The position numbers were made by a program, and so were the translations under genes. This document shows positions 17,403 to 26,017 of a stretch of DNA of 64,000 nt, piece after piece. Within the stretch, counting starts at the first letter, position 1. Each line of letters opens with the position of its first letter. The stretch is taken from assembly GCA_013141175.1 (NCBI GenBank), contig JABFRN010000001.1, positions 2,613,234-2,677,233 on the forward strand, read 5' to 3'. The notes below the pieces were generated by a model. That model ran no database searches and was not told the origin of the DNA. It saw nothing but the letters and a program-made list of their open reading frames with translations. Origin of the DNA: Lysobacter sp. (GTDB lineage Bacteria; Pseudomonadota; Gammaproteobacteria; Xanthomonadales; Xanthomonadaceae).

Positions 17403-18125
17403 ATGCCCGATCCGACCGAGTATCCGAAGCCGCCTTCACCCGAAGATGAGGGCACGCGCCCGGAAGCGAAAGCGATCGCTGTCGATCCCGATGCGGATGT
17501 CGAGGCGGAGGCCGGGGCCGACGATACCGAAGGCACGGCATCGAACAGCGCGTTGAGCGGTACGTCGAGCAACGCCTCAAGCAATGCCTCAAGCGGTACG
17601 TCGAGCAGCGGTTCGAGCGGTACCTCGGGCGGCAGCGCGCGCGGTATCGACGAACACGCCATCGAGAAGTGGACCCCGGAACAGCAGAAGGTCTTCAATT
17701 CGGTCAAGGACAAAGTGCAGGAGCTGGGCATCGCCAAGGACGACGTACAGCGCATCGCCGCGTTCAGCGTGCTGCAGTTCATCGCCGAAAAAGACCGCAA
17801 GCCGGACACGCGCGTCGATCGCGTGCAGGCGGTGAACGCCAACGGCGACACCATCGTGCGCATGGAGAACATGAAGTACGGCGACAGGGAACCGATCTTC
17901 ACCAACGACGTGCGCATGAAGGATGCCCCGGCGTTCGACCAGAGCGCGGCACAGATCGAACAGGCCAATCAGCGCCTGCAGGGCAAGTCCGCCGCCGAAC
18001 AGAACATCGCCATGCACCAGCAGAACCAGGACAACAACCAGCACGAGCGGATGAATGCACTGCAGGCGACCGAAGACCAGGTCATGGCGCGCGTGCAGTC
18101 CTCGAATTCTGCGCTCAAGCGTTGA
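17403..18125 (+). CDS. Probable XVIPCD-domain protein (type IV secretion signal) with disordered N-terminus
   Basis: The 240-residue product begins after an ideal AGGAGG site (17391-17396). Residues 1-82 are acidic and then Ser/Gly/Thr-rich low complexity, surely disordered. Residues about 85-240 resemble the XVIPCD secretion signal of xanthomonad antibacterial type IV effectors: a helical EQQKVFNSVKDKVQELGI part, an IDHV-like RVDRVQAVNANGD segment, a short strand pair, the APAFDQSAAQIEQANQRL motif and a Gln-rich end (HQQNQDNNQHERM). The match is by eye. No toxin domain precedes the signal, so it is either a truncated effector or an adaptor/competitor. No T4SS genes are in the window. Confidence 0.6.
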   Translation: MPDPTEYPKPPSPEDEGTRPEAKAIAVDPDADVEAEAGADDTEGTASNSALSGTSSNASSNASSGTSSSGSSGTSGGSARGIDEHAIEKWTPEQQKVFNSVKDKVQELGIAKDDVQRIAAFSVLQFIAEKDRKPDTRVDRVQAVNANGDTIVRMENMKYGDREPIFTNDVRMKDAPAFDQSAAQIEQANQRLQGKSAAEQNIAMHQQNQDNNQHERMNALQATEDQVMARVQSSNSALKR

Positions 18126-18171
18126 TATCGAACGCTATCGACGGTTGTCTTCGAATCGTTTCGAGTACAAA

Positions 18172-18197
18172 ACAACGGCGCCGAATGGCGCCGTTGT
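18172..18197. terminator. Hairpin after the XVIPCD-like gene
   Basis: ACAACGGCGCC-GAAT-GGCGCCGTTGT is a perfect 11-bp stem with a 4-base loop between the plus-strand gene ending at 18125 and the minus-strand gene ending at 18238. T-runs are weak, so it is called a terminator from the stem and position. Confidence 0.6.
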
Positions 18198-18237
18198 CGT
18201 GTCCGGATATCGCCTGGGTCAAGGCGCCGCGCGCTGC

Positions 18238-18618
18238 TTACTGAACTGCTGGAGGCTCCCAAAGTTCAACCTTGTTTCCATCGGGATCGATCACCCAGCC
18301 GAACTTGCCGAAATCCGAGGGCTCTGTGTTGTCTATGACGTTGCAACCTTCAGTGCGCAATGTGGCGAGAAGTGTGTCCAGATCCGCCACGCGGAAGTTG
18401 ATCATGAAGGATGCCGGGCTTGGATCCATTTTGTTTGTATCTTGCGCAAATGGGCTCCAAATAGTCATCCCCGGTGAGCTGTCAGGGCCACCCCACTGAA
18501 ATATGGCTCCGCCCCAATCGCTCACGTCCAAACCAAGATGGTCGCGATACCAAGCGCTTAGGCGCTTTGGGTCCGACGATTTGAAAAAGATACCGCCGAT
18601 GCCGGTCACGCGCTTCAT
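18238..18618 (-). CDS. VOC family protein (glyoxalase/bleomycin-resistance-like)
   Basis: A 126-residue single-domain vicinal oxygen chelate protein. Family features are GGIFFKSSDPKRLSAWYRDHLGLDV near the start, PASFMINFRVADLDTLLATLR near 70-90 and the C-terminal WVIDPDGNKVELWEP motif with the metal-binding Glu. The substrate is unknown; members range from glyoxalases to antibiotic-binding proteins. The gene is less GC-rich and uses A/T-ending codons more than its neighbours (for example TTTCCAT, AAATCC stretches), a sign of recent acquisition. It lies alone between a hairpin and the M28 peptidase gene. Confidence 0.85.
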   Translation of the reverse strand: MKRVTGIGGIFFKSSDPKRLSAWYRDHLGLDVSDWGGAIFQWGGPDSSPGMTIWSPFAQDTNKMDPSPASFMINFRVADLDTLLATLRTEGCNVIDNTEPSDFGKFGWVIDPDGNKVELWEPPAVQ

Positions 18619-18682
18619 ACGTTTTCTCCAAAGATCGACTAGTGCTTGTTCTGCGGCCTGTCGACGGATTATTTCCGACGGA

Positions 18683-20449
18683 TTATTTCGCCGGCGCTGC
18701 TGCCGCAGCCGTCGCCGGTGCCTTCGCCGCCATCATCTTGTCGCGCGCGGCGCGGAACGGGTTGTCGGCATACCAGTTCGGCCACTTGTCGTCGAACGCC
18801 AAGGCCAGACCCACTTCGTAGACGGCGGCAAGATCCTGCATCGTGCCATCGAGTTTCCAGGTGGCCGCGTCGTACTGGTCGCTGGGCTTGTGGTAGTGGT
18901 TTTCGTTGTAGATTTTTCCCGCCGCTTCGCCTGCCGCCGTGCCGCCGTCGATCAGATCGGTGCCGCCGTCGGGATACAGCGCCGGCACGCCGGCCTTGGC
19001 GAAGTTGAAGTGATCGGAGCGGAAGTAATAACCGCCGGCCGGGTTCGATTCCTCCACCAGCGTGCGGCCCTGATGCTCGGCGATCGGCTTGAGGATGTCT
19101 TCCAGTTCCGAATTGCCCATGCCGACCACGGTGATGTCGCGGGTGCGGCCGGCCACGCTCATCGCGTCGAGATTGATCACGCCCACGGTCTGGTCCAGCG
19201 GAATGCTGGGATGCGCGACGTAATACTTCGAACCCAGCAGCCCGGATTCCTCCAGCGTCACCGCAGCGAACAGCACCGAGCGCTTCGGTTTCGCGCCCTT
19301 GGCCAGCAGTTCGGCGATTTCCAGGATGCCGGCGACGCCGGTCGCGTTGTCCACCGCGCCGTTGTAGATGGTGTCGCCAGAACCGTCCGGATTCTTCTCG
19401 TCGGTGTGGTGACCCAGATGATCCCAGTGCGCCATGTAGACGATCGCTTCGTTCGGCGTTTCCGCGCCCGGCAGCAGCGCCAACACGTTGCGCGATTCCT
19501 TTTCGGCGGTGGTGCTCTTCAGGGTGACGGTCGCCTTCGCCTGCATCGGCACCGGCTTGAAGCCGCGTTTGCCGGCGGCGGCGCGCATCTTCTCCAGATC
19601 CAGCCCCGCGTCGGCGAACAGCGCCTTCGCCTGCTCGCCGGTGATCCAGCCCTGCAGCGGCACGCGCGGCGCCGGGTCGTCGGCCGCGCGCAGATCGTAC
19701 TGCGCGCCGGACCACGAATTCTTCACCACGTCCCAACCGTACGACGCGCCCTCGGTGTCGTGGATGATCAGCGCCGCCGCTGCTCCCTTGCGCCCCGCTT
19801 CCTCGAACTTGTACGTCCAGCGCCCGTAGTAGGTCATGCGGTTGCCGTCGAACAGATCCGGATCCTTGGCGTGGAAGCCCGGATCGTTGACGAACATCAC
19901 CACGGTCTTGCCCTTCACATCGACACCGGCGTAATCGTTCCACTGCTGCTCCGGCGCATCCACGCCGTAGCCCACGAACACCAGGTCGCTCGCATCGATC
20001 TTCACTTCAGGTTGCCCCGTGCGCGTACCGATCACCATATCGGTGCCGAACTTCAGTGTATGCGGCTTGCCCTTGACGTCGATGCTCATCGTCGTCGCTT
20101 CGTCGGCGGTGGTTTCCATCATCGGCACGGTCTGGAAATAACTGTCGCCGTTGCCGGGCTTCAGACCGATGCGCTGGAACTGCGCCTTGAGATATTCGAC
20201 GGTCTTGTCCTCGCCGGGCGTCCCCGGCGCGCGGCCCTCGAATTCGTCCGACGCCAGCACGCGCACGTGCTCGGCGAAATCGGCCGGTGTGATCGCGTCC
20301 TTGAATGCGAAGCCGGGCTGGGCCGGCGCGGTCTCGGCCGGCGGCGCGGCGGGCGCTTCGGCCTCGCGTTTGCAACCGGCAAGGGCGGCCGTGGCCGCAA
20401 GGGTCAAAAGCAGAACTTTCGGGAACAGGATTGGCGGAGAACAGCGCAT
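18683..20449 (-). CDS. M28 family metallopeptidase lipoprotein
   Basis: A 588-residue exported peptidase. The N-terminus is a lipoprotein signal (FPKVLLLTLAATAALAGC, Cys about residue 27), so it should be anchored in the outer membrane or periplasm. After a Pro/Ala-rich linker, the M28 N-part (FAEHVRVLASDEFEGRAPGTPGEDKT) is interrupted by a PA domain at about residues 150-290. The catalytic part has the two-zinc motifs: MAHWDHLG, GAVDNATG, TLEESGLLGS, INLDAM and, near the C-terminus, NENHYHKPSD. The chosen ATG is the one before the lipoprotein signal; the frame upstream is open but not signal-like. An Ala/Pro-rich tail ends the protein. It probably degrades peptides for nutrition. Confidence 0.9.
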   Translation of the reverse strand: MRCSPPILFPKVLLLTLAATAALAGCKREAEAPAAPPAETAPAQPGFAFKDAITPADFAEHVRVLASDEFEGRAPGTPGEDKTVEYLKAQFQRIGLKPGNGDSYFQTVPMMETTADEATTMSIDVKGKPHTLKFGTDMVIGTRTGQPEVKIDASDLVFVGYGVDAPEQQWNDYAGVDVKGKTVVMFVNDPGFHAKDPDLFDGNRMTYYGRWTYKFEEAGRKGAAAALIIHDTEGASYGWDVVKNSWSGAQYDLRAADDPAPRVPLQGWITGEQAKALFADAGLDLEKMRAAAGKRGFKPVPMQAKATVTLKSTTAEKESRNVLALLPGAETPNEAIVYMAHWDHLGHHTDEKNPDGSGDTIYNGAVDNATGVAGILEIAELLAKGAKPKRSVLFAAVTLEESGLLGSKYYVAHPSIPLDQTVGVINLDAMSVAGRTRDITVVGMGNSELEDILKPIAEHQGRTLVEESNPAGGYYFRSDHFNFAKAGVPALYPDGGTDLIDGGTAAGEAAGKIYNENHYHKPSDQYDAATWKLDGTMQDLAAVYEVGLALAFDDKWPNWYADNPFRAARDKMMAAKAPATAAAAAPAK

Positions 20450-20535
20450 CGGAGGCTTCCAGACGAAACGGAAGCGGCGAGTGTACGACGCGCCCGCGAT
20501 CCGGGGCGCCTGCCGGACGGCAGATGTCGGCGGCA

Positions 20536-21261
20536 TCAATCCTTCGGCGCCGTCGCCCCGTCATAGCTCACCGCCGTCGCGCCGGTGACCTGGCCGATCC
20601 GTGCGGTCTTGTGCACGTACAGGTTCACCTCGCGCTTGAACACCATCGGGCCTTCCACCACCGCGTTGGGGCCGATGATGATCCGCAGCTTGCGCTGCTT
20701 TGTGCTGACCGGCATCCAGTTGCTGGTGGGTTTCTCGATGGTGATGCCACCATGGACGAACGAACCGGCGCCGACGGTGATGTCGCCGTTCACGGTGCTG
20801 ATGCTGCCGTGGACATCGGTATCGACCAGGCCGATCGCGCCGTTGACGGTTTCGACGTCGCGGGCGACATCGCCGCCGCGGTCGACGAAGACGCTGCCGT
20901 TGACGGTTTCGATCTTGGCGACGCGGCTCTGTTCGCCCAGGCGGATGCTGCCGTTCACCGTTTCCAGCGCGCCGGCCTTGGCCTTGTCGTCGGCCTTGAT
21001 GCTGCCGTTGACGGTTTCGGCGTCGCCGACATTGGCGCCGGTTTCCAGATGCACGCTGCCGTTGACGGTTTCGATGTCGCCGGTGTTGGCGCCGGCCTCG
21101 ACGCGGATGCTGCCGTTGACGGTTTCCAGCGAGCCGTAGCTTTCGCCGGCATGGGCGGTGATGCTGCCCATCACTTTCTCGATGTTCTGGCCGGCGAATG
21201 CGCTGGGCGCGGACAGCACCAGTGCGATGGCGGAGGCGAGGAGCAGTGGAGTGTGGCGCAT
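20536..21261 (-). CDS. Exported ETVNGS-repeat protein (DUF4097-like beta-solenoid)
   Basis: This 241-residue protein has a signal peptide (MRHTPLLLASAIALVLSAPSAFA) and then seven or eight repeats of about 18 residues, each carrying an ETVNGSI/ETVNGSV core (near residues 43, 61, 79, 97, 115, 134), as in DUF4097 and polymer-forming beta-solenoid proteins. The final 60 residues are different, rich in basic residues and beta strands. At DNA level the repeat shows as GACGGTTTC copies spaced about 54-60 bp. The start at 21261 has GAGGT seven bases upstream; an ATG four codons earlier has no such site. It sits in the periplasm or on the surface; its role is unknown. It is divergent from gpmI. Confidence 0.8.
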   Translation of the reverse strand: MRHTPLLLASAIALVLSAPSAFAGQNIEKVMGSITAHAGESYGSLETVNGSIRVEAGANTGDIETVNGSVHLETGANVGDAETVNGSIKADDKAKAGALETVNGSIRLGEQSRVAKIETVNGSVFVDRGGDVARDVETVNGAIGLVDTDVHGSISTVNGDITVGAGSFVHGGITIEKPTSNWMPVSTKQRKLRIIIGPNAVVEGPMVFKREVNLYVHKTARIGQVTGATAVSYDGATAPKD

Positions 21262-21367
21262 GATTGACCTCATGAACGTGAGCGGGCCGGTTCCGGCCCC
21301 GTGACGCGTAGGATGCGGGCGCTTCGCTACAATCGCATCTGCCCTAAGTCACAGCCCCGAAGGTCAC

Positions 21368-22951
21368 ATGCCCGCTGCCGCCCACCGTCCGAAGCCCGTG
21401 GTATTGCTGATCCTGGACGGCTGGGGCTATCGCGAGGACCCGGCCGACAACGCGCTGGCGCTGGCCGATCTGCCCAACTGGCGCCGGCTCTGGGCGCAGC
21501 GCCCGCATACCCTGATCCACACCGAGGGCCGCCACGTCGGCTTGCCCGACGGGCAGATGGGCAATTCCGAAGTCGGGCACATGAATCTCGGTGCCGGCCG
21601 CATCGTCTACCAGGACCTCACCCGCGTCGATGCGGCGATCGAGGACGGCAGCTTCTTCGCCAACACCGAACTGCGCGCCGCCTGCGCGGCGGCGAAGGCG
21701 TCCGGCGGTGTACTGCATGTGATGGGCCTGCTCTCGCCCGGCGGCGTGCACAGCCACGAACAGCATATTTTCGCGATGCTCGATCTGGCCGCGCGCGAGG
21801 GCGTCGCCCGCGTGGCGGTGCATGCGTTCCTCGATGGTCGCGATACGCCGCCGCGTTCGGCCGAAGCCAGCCTGCGCGCGCTGCAGGCGAAGTGCGACGC
21901 GCTGGGCAATGCGCGCATCGCCACGGTCGGCGGACGCTATTTCGCGATGGACCGCGACAAGCGCTGGGAGCGCGTGCGTCTTGGCTGGGATGCGATCGTC
22001 GATGCGCAGGCCGCGCAGCGCGCGCCGGATGCGCTGGCCGCGCTCGCAGCGGCCTATGCGCGCGGCGAGAACGACGAGTTCGTCGCGCCGACGGTCATCG
22101 AAGGGACGCAGCCGATGCGCGACGGCGACGCGATCGTGTTCATGAATTTCCGCGCCGACCGCGCGCGTCAGCTCGCTGCCGCATTCGTTGATCCCCTGTT
22201 CGGTAAAGGCGGGTTCGACGGCTTCCACGCACGACGTCCGCAGCTGTCGCGCTTCGTCTGCCTTTCCGAATACGACGCCAAGCTGCCGGCGCCGCTGGCG
22301 TTCGCGGCGGACGATCTGCGCAACACGCTGGGCGAAGTGCTGGCCGCGCATGGTTTGCGCCAGCTGCGCATCGCCGAAACCGAAAAATACGCGCACGTGA
22401 CCTTCTTCTTCAGCGGCGGTCGCGAAGCGGTGTATGCGGGCGAGGAGCGCATCCTGGTGCCGAGCCCGAAAGTCGCGACCTACGATCTGCAGCCGGAAAT
22501 GAGCTGTCCCGAACTCACCGCGAAGCTGGTCGATGCCATCGCGTCCGCACGATTCGACGTGGTCGTGTGCAATATCGCCAACCCGGACATGGTCGGTCAC
22601 ACCGGCGATCTGCAGGCGGCGATCCTCGCCGCGCAGGCGGTGGACGTGGCGATCGGCGCGATCGAAACCGCCGTGCATGCGGCCGGCGGCGCACTGCTGG
22701 TCACCGCCGATCATGGCAATCTCGAAATGATGCGCGACCCCGAGACCGGACAGCCGCATACCGCGCACACCGTCGGCCCGGTGCCGTTCGTCTATGTCGG
22801 CGATCGCGAGGGCGTGCGCCTGCGCAGCGGCGGCGCGCTGCGCGATGTCGCGCCGACCATGCTCGATCTGCTCGGACTTCCGCAGCCGGCGGAGATGGGC
22901 GGACGTTCCTTGCTTGGCGCAGCACTGGGCGCAGGACCGGGCGCCGGATGA
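21368..22951 (+). CDS. gpmI: 2,3-bisphosphoglycerate-independent phosphoglycerate mutase
   Basis: This Mn2+-dependent glycolytic enzyme interconverts 3- and 2-phosphoglycerate. The 527-residue length is a little above the usual 510-515. Visible motifs: VVLLILDGWGYRE (metal-binding Asp17), GLPDGQMGNSEVGHMNLGAGR with the phosphorylated Ser67, FLDGRDTPPRSA, a metal site in FMNFRADRARQL, and ADHGNLEMMRDPETGQPHTAHT near 450. The stop overlaps the envC start by four bases (ATGA at 22948-22951). The gpmI-envC-S41 protease order also occurs in E. coli (gpmM-envC). Confidence 0.95.
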   Translation: MPAAAHRPKPVVLLILDGWGYREDPADNALALADLPNWRRLWAQRPHTLIHTEGRHVGLPDGQMGNSEVGHMNLGAGRIVYQDLTRVDAAIEDGSFFANTELRAACAAAKASGGVLHVMGLLSPGGVHSHEQHIFAMLDLAAREGVARVAVHAFLDGRDTPPRSAEASLRALQAKCDALGNARIATVGGRYFAMDRDKRWERVRLGWDAIVDAQAAQRAPDALAALAAAYARGENDEFVAPTVIEGTQPMRDGDAIVFMNFRADRARQLAAAFVDPLFGKGGFDGFHARRPQLSRFVCLSEYDAKLPAPLAFAADDLRNTLGEVLAAHGLRQLRIAETEKYAHVTFFFSGGREAVYAGEERILVPSPKVATYDLQPEMSCPELTAKLVDAIASARFDVVVCNIANPDMVGHTGDLQAAILAAQAVDVAIGAIETAVHAAGGALLVTADHGNLEMMRDPETGQPHTAHTVGPVPFVYVGDREGVRLRSGGALRDVAPTMLDLLGLPQPAEMGGRSLLGAALGAGPGAG

Positions 22952-24227
22952 GCGCAGTCCTGCGCGGTCTTGTCGCGATTGCGCTGCTGCTGTCGCTGGC
23001 GTGGCCACTGGCCGCGCAGCAGAGCACGAGCCGCGAAGCGCAGCGCCGTCTGGAGAAGATCCAGCGCGAATTGAAGGACGTCGCGGCCGAGCGCCGCAGG
23101 CTCGAAGGCCAGCGCGGCGCCGCCAGTCGCGAACTGCGCGCGGTGGACGAACGCGTCGCCGATTCCAGCCGCGCCCTGCACGTGGCCGAAACCGAGCTTG
23201 CGCGCGAGCAGGACTCGCTGGCGCAACTGAACGCACGGCGCGAGGAACTGAAGACCCAGCAGGCCGCACAGCGCAGGGAACTCGCCGCGCTGCTGCGCGC
23301 CGCCTATGCGCAGGGCGAGCATGCGCCGCTGAAAGTGATGCTGGCGCAGGATCGCGTCGCCGACGCCCAGCGCCAGATGACGTATTACGGCTATCTGCAG
23401 CGTCAGCGGCTGCAGCGTGCCGCGACGCTGAGCGCCGAACTCGCCGAACTGGATCGGGTCGAGACCCAGATCGTCGAGAAGCGCACCGCGCTGGATGCCG
23501 CGCGCGCGCGTCAACGCACGCAGCTCGCCGCGCTCGCCCGCGACCGCAAGGCGCGCGCGGTGACCCTGGGCGAACTGGAACAGCAGTATCGCGACCGCCG
23601 CGTCCGCGAGCAGGCGCTCGGCAGCGATGCCAAGGCGCTGCAGCAGGTGATCGGTCGTCTGCGCGCCGCCGCCCGCCGCGCGCGGCGGCAGAGCGGGCTG
23701 CGGCTGAACGCGCCGCCGCGAAAGCCGCTGCCGCGCCCTCGAAAGCCAATGGCTCACGTCCCGCCGGCACGAAGGCGAACGGCTCGAAGCCGGCAGCCGC
23801 ACAGGGCACGCCGCCGCGCCAGACCGCCAACGCCGCGCCGGTACGGGTCGGCGGTTTCGGCTGGCCGCTGTCGGGCAATCTTGTCGCCGGTTTCGGCGGA
23901 CGCATGCCCGACGGCCGCGCCAGCAGCGGCCTGCTGATCGCCGCCGGCCTCGGCACCCCCGTGCGCGCGGTGGCCGACGGCAGCGTGGTGTTCGCCGAAT
24001 GGATGACTGGTTACGGCCTGATCCTGATCGTCGACCACGGCAACGGCTATCTCAGCCTGTATGCGCACAATGAATCGCTGCTCAAGGACGTGGGCGCCAC
24101 GGTCAAACGCGGCGATGCGGTGGCGCGGGTCGGCAACTCCGGCGGTCTGGAACAGCCCGCGCTGTATTTCGAGCTGCGCCGCAACGGTCAGCCGGTCGAT
24201 CCCGGCAGTTGGCTGCGGCGGCAATAA
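22948..24227 (+). pseudogene. envC: Murein hydrolase activator EnvC, frame-disrupted
   Basis: EnvC activates the amidases that split septal peptidoglycan. The first part (frame of 22948) has a signal peptide (MSAVLRGLVAIALLLSLAWPLAAQ) and a long coiled coil ending at QQVIGRLRAAARRA. The C-terminal LytM domain (about 23840-24227) is in another frame: FGWPLSGNLVAGFGGRM, YGLILIVDHGNGYLSLYAHN, QPALYFELRRNG. The two parts meet within a GC-rich run near 23675-23691, where removing two bases or adding one restores a single protein of about 426 residues with a normal AERAAAERAAAK linker. The LytM active site is degenerate (no HxxxD, HxH replaced by YFE), as in true EnvC. A sequencing error or a recent mutation would both fit. 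Confidence 0.8.
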
Positions 24228-24313
24228 GCCGCTACGGTAGACCCTGCGGCAGCGCAATGAACCCGCCGCAGTCTTCGCGGTCAGACCGTTAGACCTCTTG
24301 GTTGGAGTATTCG

Positions 24314-25657
24314 ATGCCTTTGCTTCCGTCGTCCTCGTCTTCCCTGCGCACCCGCTGTCTGCCGGGCCTGTTCGCGTTCGCGCTGTGCGCGCCTTCGGCC
24401 ATGGCGCAGGAGGTCAAACCCGCCGATGCCGCAGGATCGAAAAAAACCGACGAGACCGAGGCCAGCAAGGTGCCGCTGGAAGAGATCCGCCGCTATGTCA
24501 GCGTCTTCAACGCGGTGAAGTATGCGTACGTCGAGCCGGTCGAGGATCGCAAACTGATGCAGTCGGCGATCCGCGGCCTGCTGCTCGATCTCGACCCGCA
24601 CAGCGCCTATCTCGTCCGCAGCGATGCCGAGGCCTTCGACGAAGACACCAGCGGTGCCTACGATGGCATCGGCGTGGAAGTGCAGCAGCAACCGGACGGC
24701 ACCATTCTCGTGATCGCGCCGATCGACGACACCCCGGCGGCGCGCGCGGGCGTCAAGCCGGGCGATCTCATCATCGCGATCGACGGCAAAACGCTGACGC
24801 CCGAACTGATCGACAGCAATCCGCTGCGCGGCAAGCCGGGCAGCAAGACCCTGCTCACCGTGCAACGCGAAGGCGCGAAGAAGCCGCTCGACATCACCGT
24901 GCAGCGCGAAACCATCCGCATCAGCAGCGTGCGCAGCCGGATGCTGGAGCCGGGCTATGCGTACGTGCGGGTCAGCGCGTTCCAGGCCGATACCGCGACC
25001 GATTTCGAGCAGCAGATCGACAAGCTGCAGGCGCAGGCCGGCGCGGGCAAAAGCCTGCGCGGGCTGGTGCTGGATCTGCGCAGCAACCCGGGCGGTCTGT
25101 TGACGTCCGCCGTGCAGATCGCCGACGACCTGCTCGACAAGGGCGGCATCGTCAGCACCCGTGGCCGCAATCCGGTGGCCGACGCGACCTTCAACGCAAC
25201 GCCCGGCGATCGCATGCGCGGCGCGCCGCTGGTCGTGCTGGTGGATGCCGGTTCGGCCAGCGCATCCGAAGTGCTGGCCGCTGCGCTGCGCGACAACAAG
25301 CGCGCGCAGGTCGTCGGCAGCCGCACGTTCGGGAAGGGATCGGTGCAGACCGTCCTGCCGCTGGACAATGGCGATGCGGTCAAGCTCACCACCGCGCGTT
25401 ACTACACGCCCAGCGGCAAATCGATCCAGGCGCGCGGCATCGATCCGGATGTCGTGCTCAAGCCCGACGGCGCGGTCAAGTCGGCGCAGGCCGACATCAT
25501 TTCCGAAGCGGCGCTGCCGGGACACCTGCGCGGCGAGCAGGAGACTTCGGGCGTCGGCATCGGCGATGTGCTGGAAGGCGAAGCGCCGATCGCGGCTGCG
25601 CTGGTCGTGTTGAAAAAGCAGGTCGCGAGTCTGCCCGTCGCCACCGATCGGCGCTGA
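24314..25657 (+). CDS. S41 family C-terminal processing protease
   Basis: A 447-residue periplasmic protease. The signal peptide (LPGLFAFALCAPSAMAQ) is followed by a PDZ domain at about 115-190 (YDGIGVEVQQQPDGTILVIAPIDDTPA, then GVKPGDLIIAIDG) and the S41 catalytic domain. GSASASEVLAAAL at 313-325 carries the nucleophile and FGKGSVQTVLPL near 337 carries the lysine base, so the serine-lysine dyad is intact. The ATG at 24314 has GGAG six bases upstream. It lies directly after envC, as a gene for a septal or periplasmic processing protease often does. Confidence 0.92.
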   Translation: MPLLPSSSSSLRTRCLPGLFAFALCAPSAMAQEVKPADAAGSKKTDETEASKVPLEEIRRYVSVFNAVKYAYVEPVEDRKLMQSAIRGLLLDLDPHSAYLVRSDAEAFDEDTSGAYDGIGVEVQQQPDGTILVIAPIDDTPAARAGVKPGDLIIAIDGKTLTPELIDSNPLRGKPGSKTLLTVQREGAKKPLDITVQRETIRISSVRSRMLEPGYAYVRVSAFQADTATDFEQQIDKLQAQAGAGKSLRGLVLDLRSNPGGLLTSAVQIADDLLDKGGIVSTRGRNPVADATFNATPGDRMRGAPLVVLVDAGSASASEVLAAALRDNKRAQVVGSRTFGKGSVQTVLPLDNGDAVKLTTARYYTPSGKSIQARGIDPDVVLKPDGAVKSAQADIISEAALPGHLRGEQETSGVGIGDVLEGEAPIAAALVVLKKQVASLPVATDRR

Positions 25658-25780
25658 AGCCGATGCGGAATCGCGCTGGTCCCGTCACTGCGGTTGCGGT
25701 GGTCCAAAGGCTGGGTATCCCCGCTTTCTTCTCAAGAACATCAAACGGATCGATTGATCGGCAGTCACCGTTCTTTTGCC

Positions 25781-25872
25781 CGTCGTTCCCGCGAATGCGG
25801 GAACCCAGTGTCTTTGCCGCTGCGCGGAAGTTTGAAAGTCGCTGGATCCCTGCGTTCGCGGGGATGACGACG
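25781..25872. repeat. Inverted intergenic repeat (CGTCGTTCCCGCGAA type)
   Basis: CGTCGTTCCCGCGAATGCGGGAACCCAG at the left and CTGGATCCCTGCGTTCGCGGGGATGACGACG at the right are inverted arms about 30 bp long around a short centre. This element type (arms TTCCCGCGAA / TTCGCGGGGA) is widespread between genes in proteobacteria. It lies in the 360-base gap between the S41 protease gene and the ABC transporter. Nothing else is recognisable in that gap except an unremarkable leader. Confidence 0.75.
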
Positions 25873-26017
25873 CTTTATTGAAGCACTTGAAAAAAGCGGG
25901 GACACCTCAGGCCGAAAGTCATGAGTGACTATCGGCCCGTACGCGTTGCCGATCTTGTCCCTAGGATGCCAACGGTCGGCCCGCCATCGCGGGCCCCGTA
26001 TCCGGGGACTTCAATCC

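Noticed and set aside
20536-21261. Regular short repeats (GACGGTTTC every 54-60 bp) as a CRISPR array
   Set aside because: The repeats are in frame, encode ETVNGS cores of one exported protein, and the spacers between them are similar to each other.
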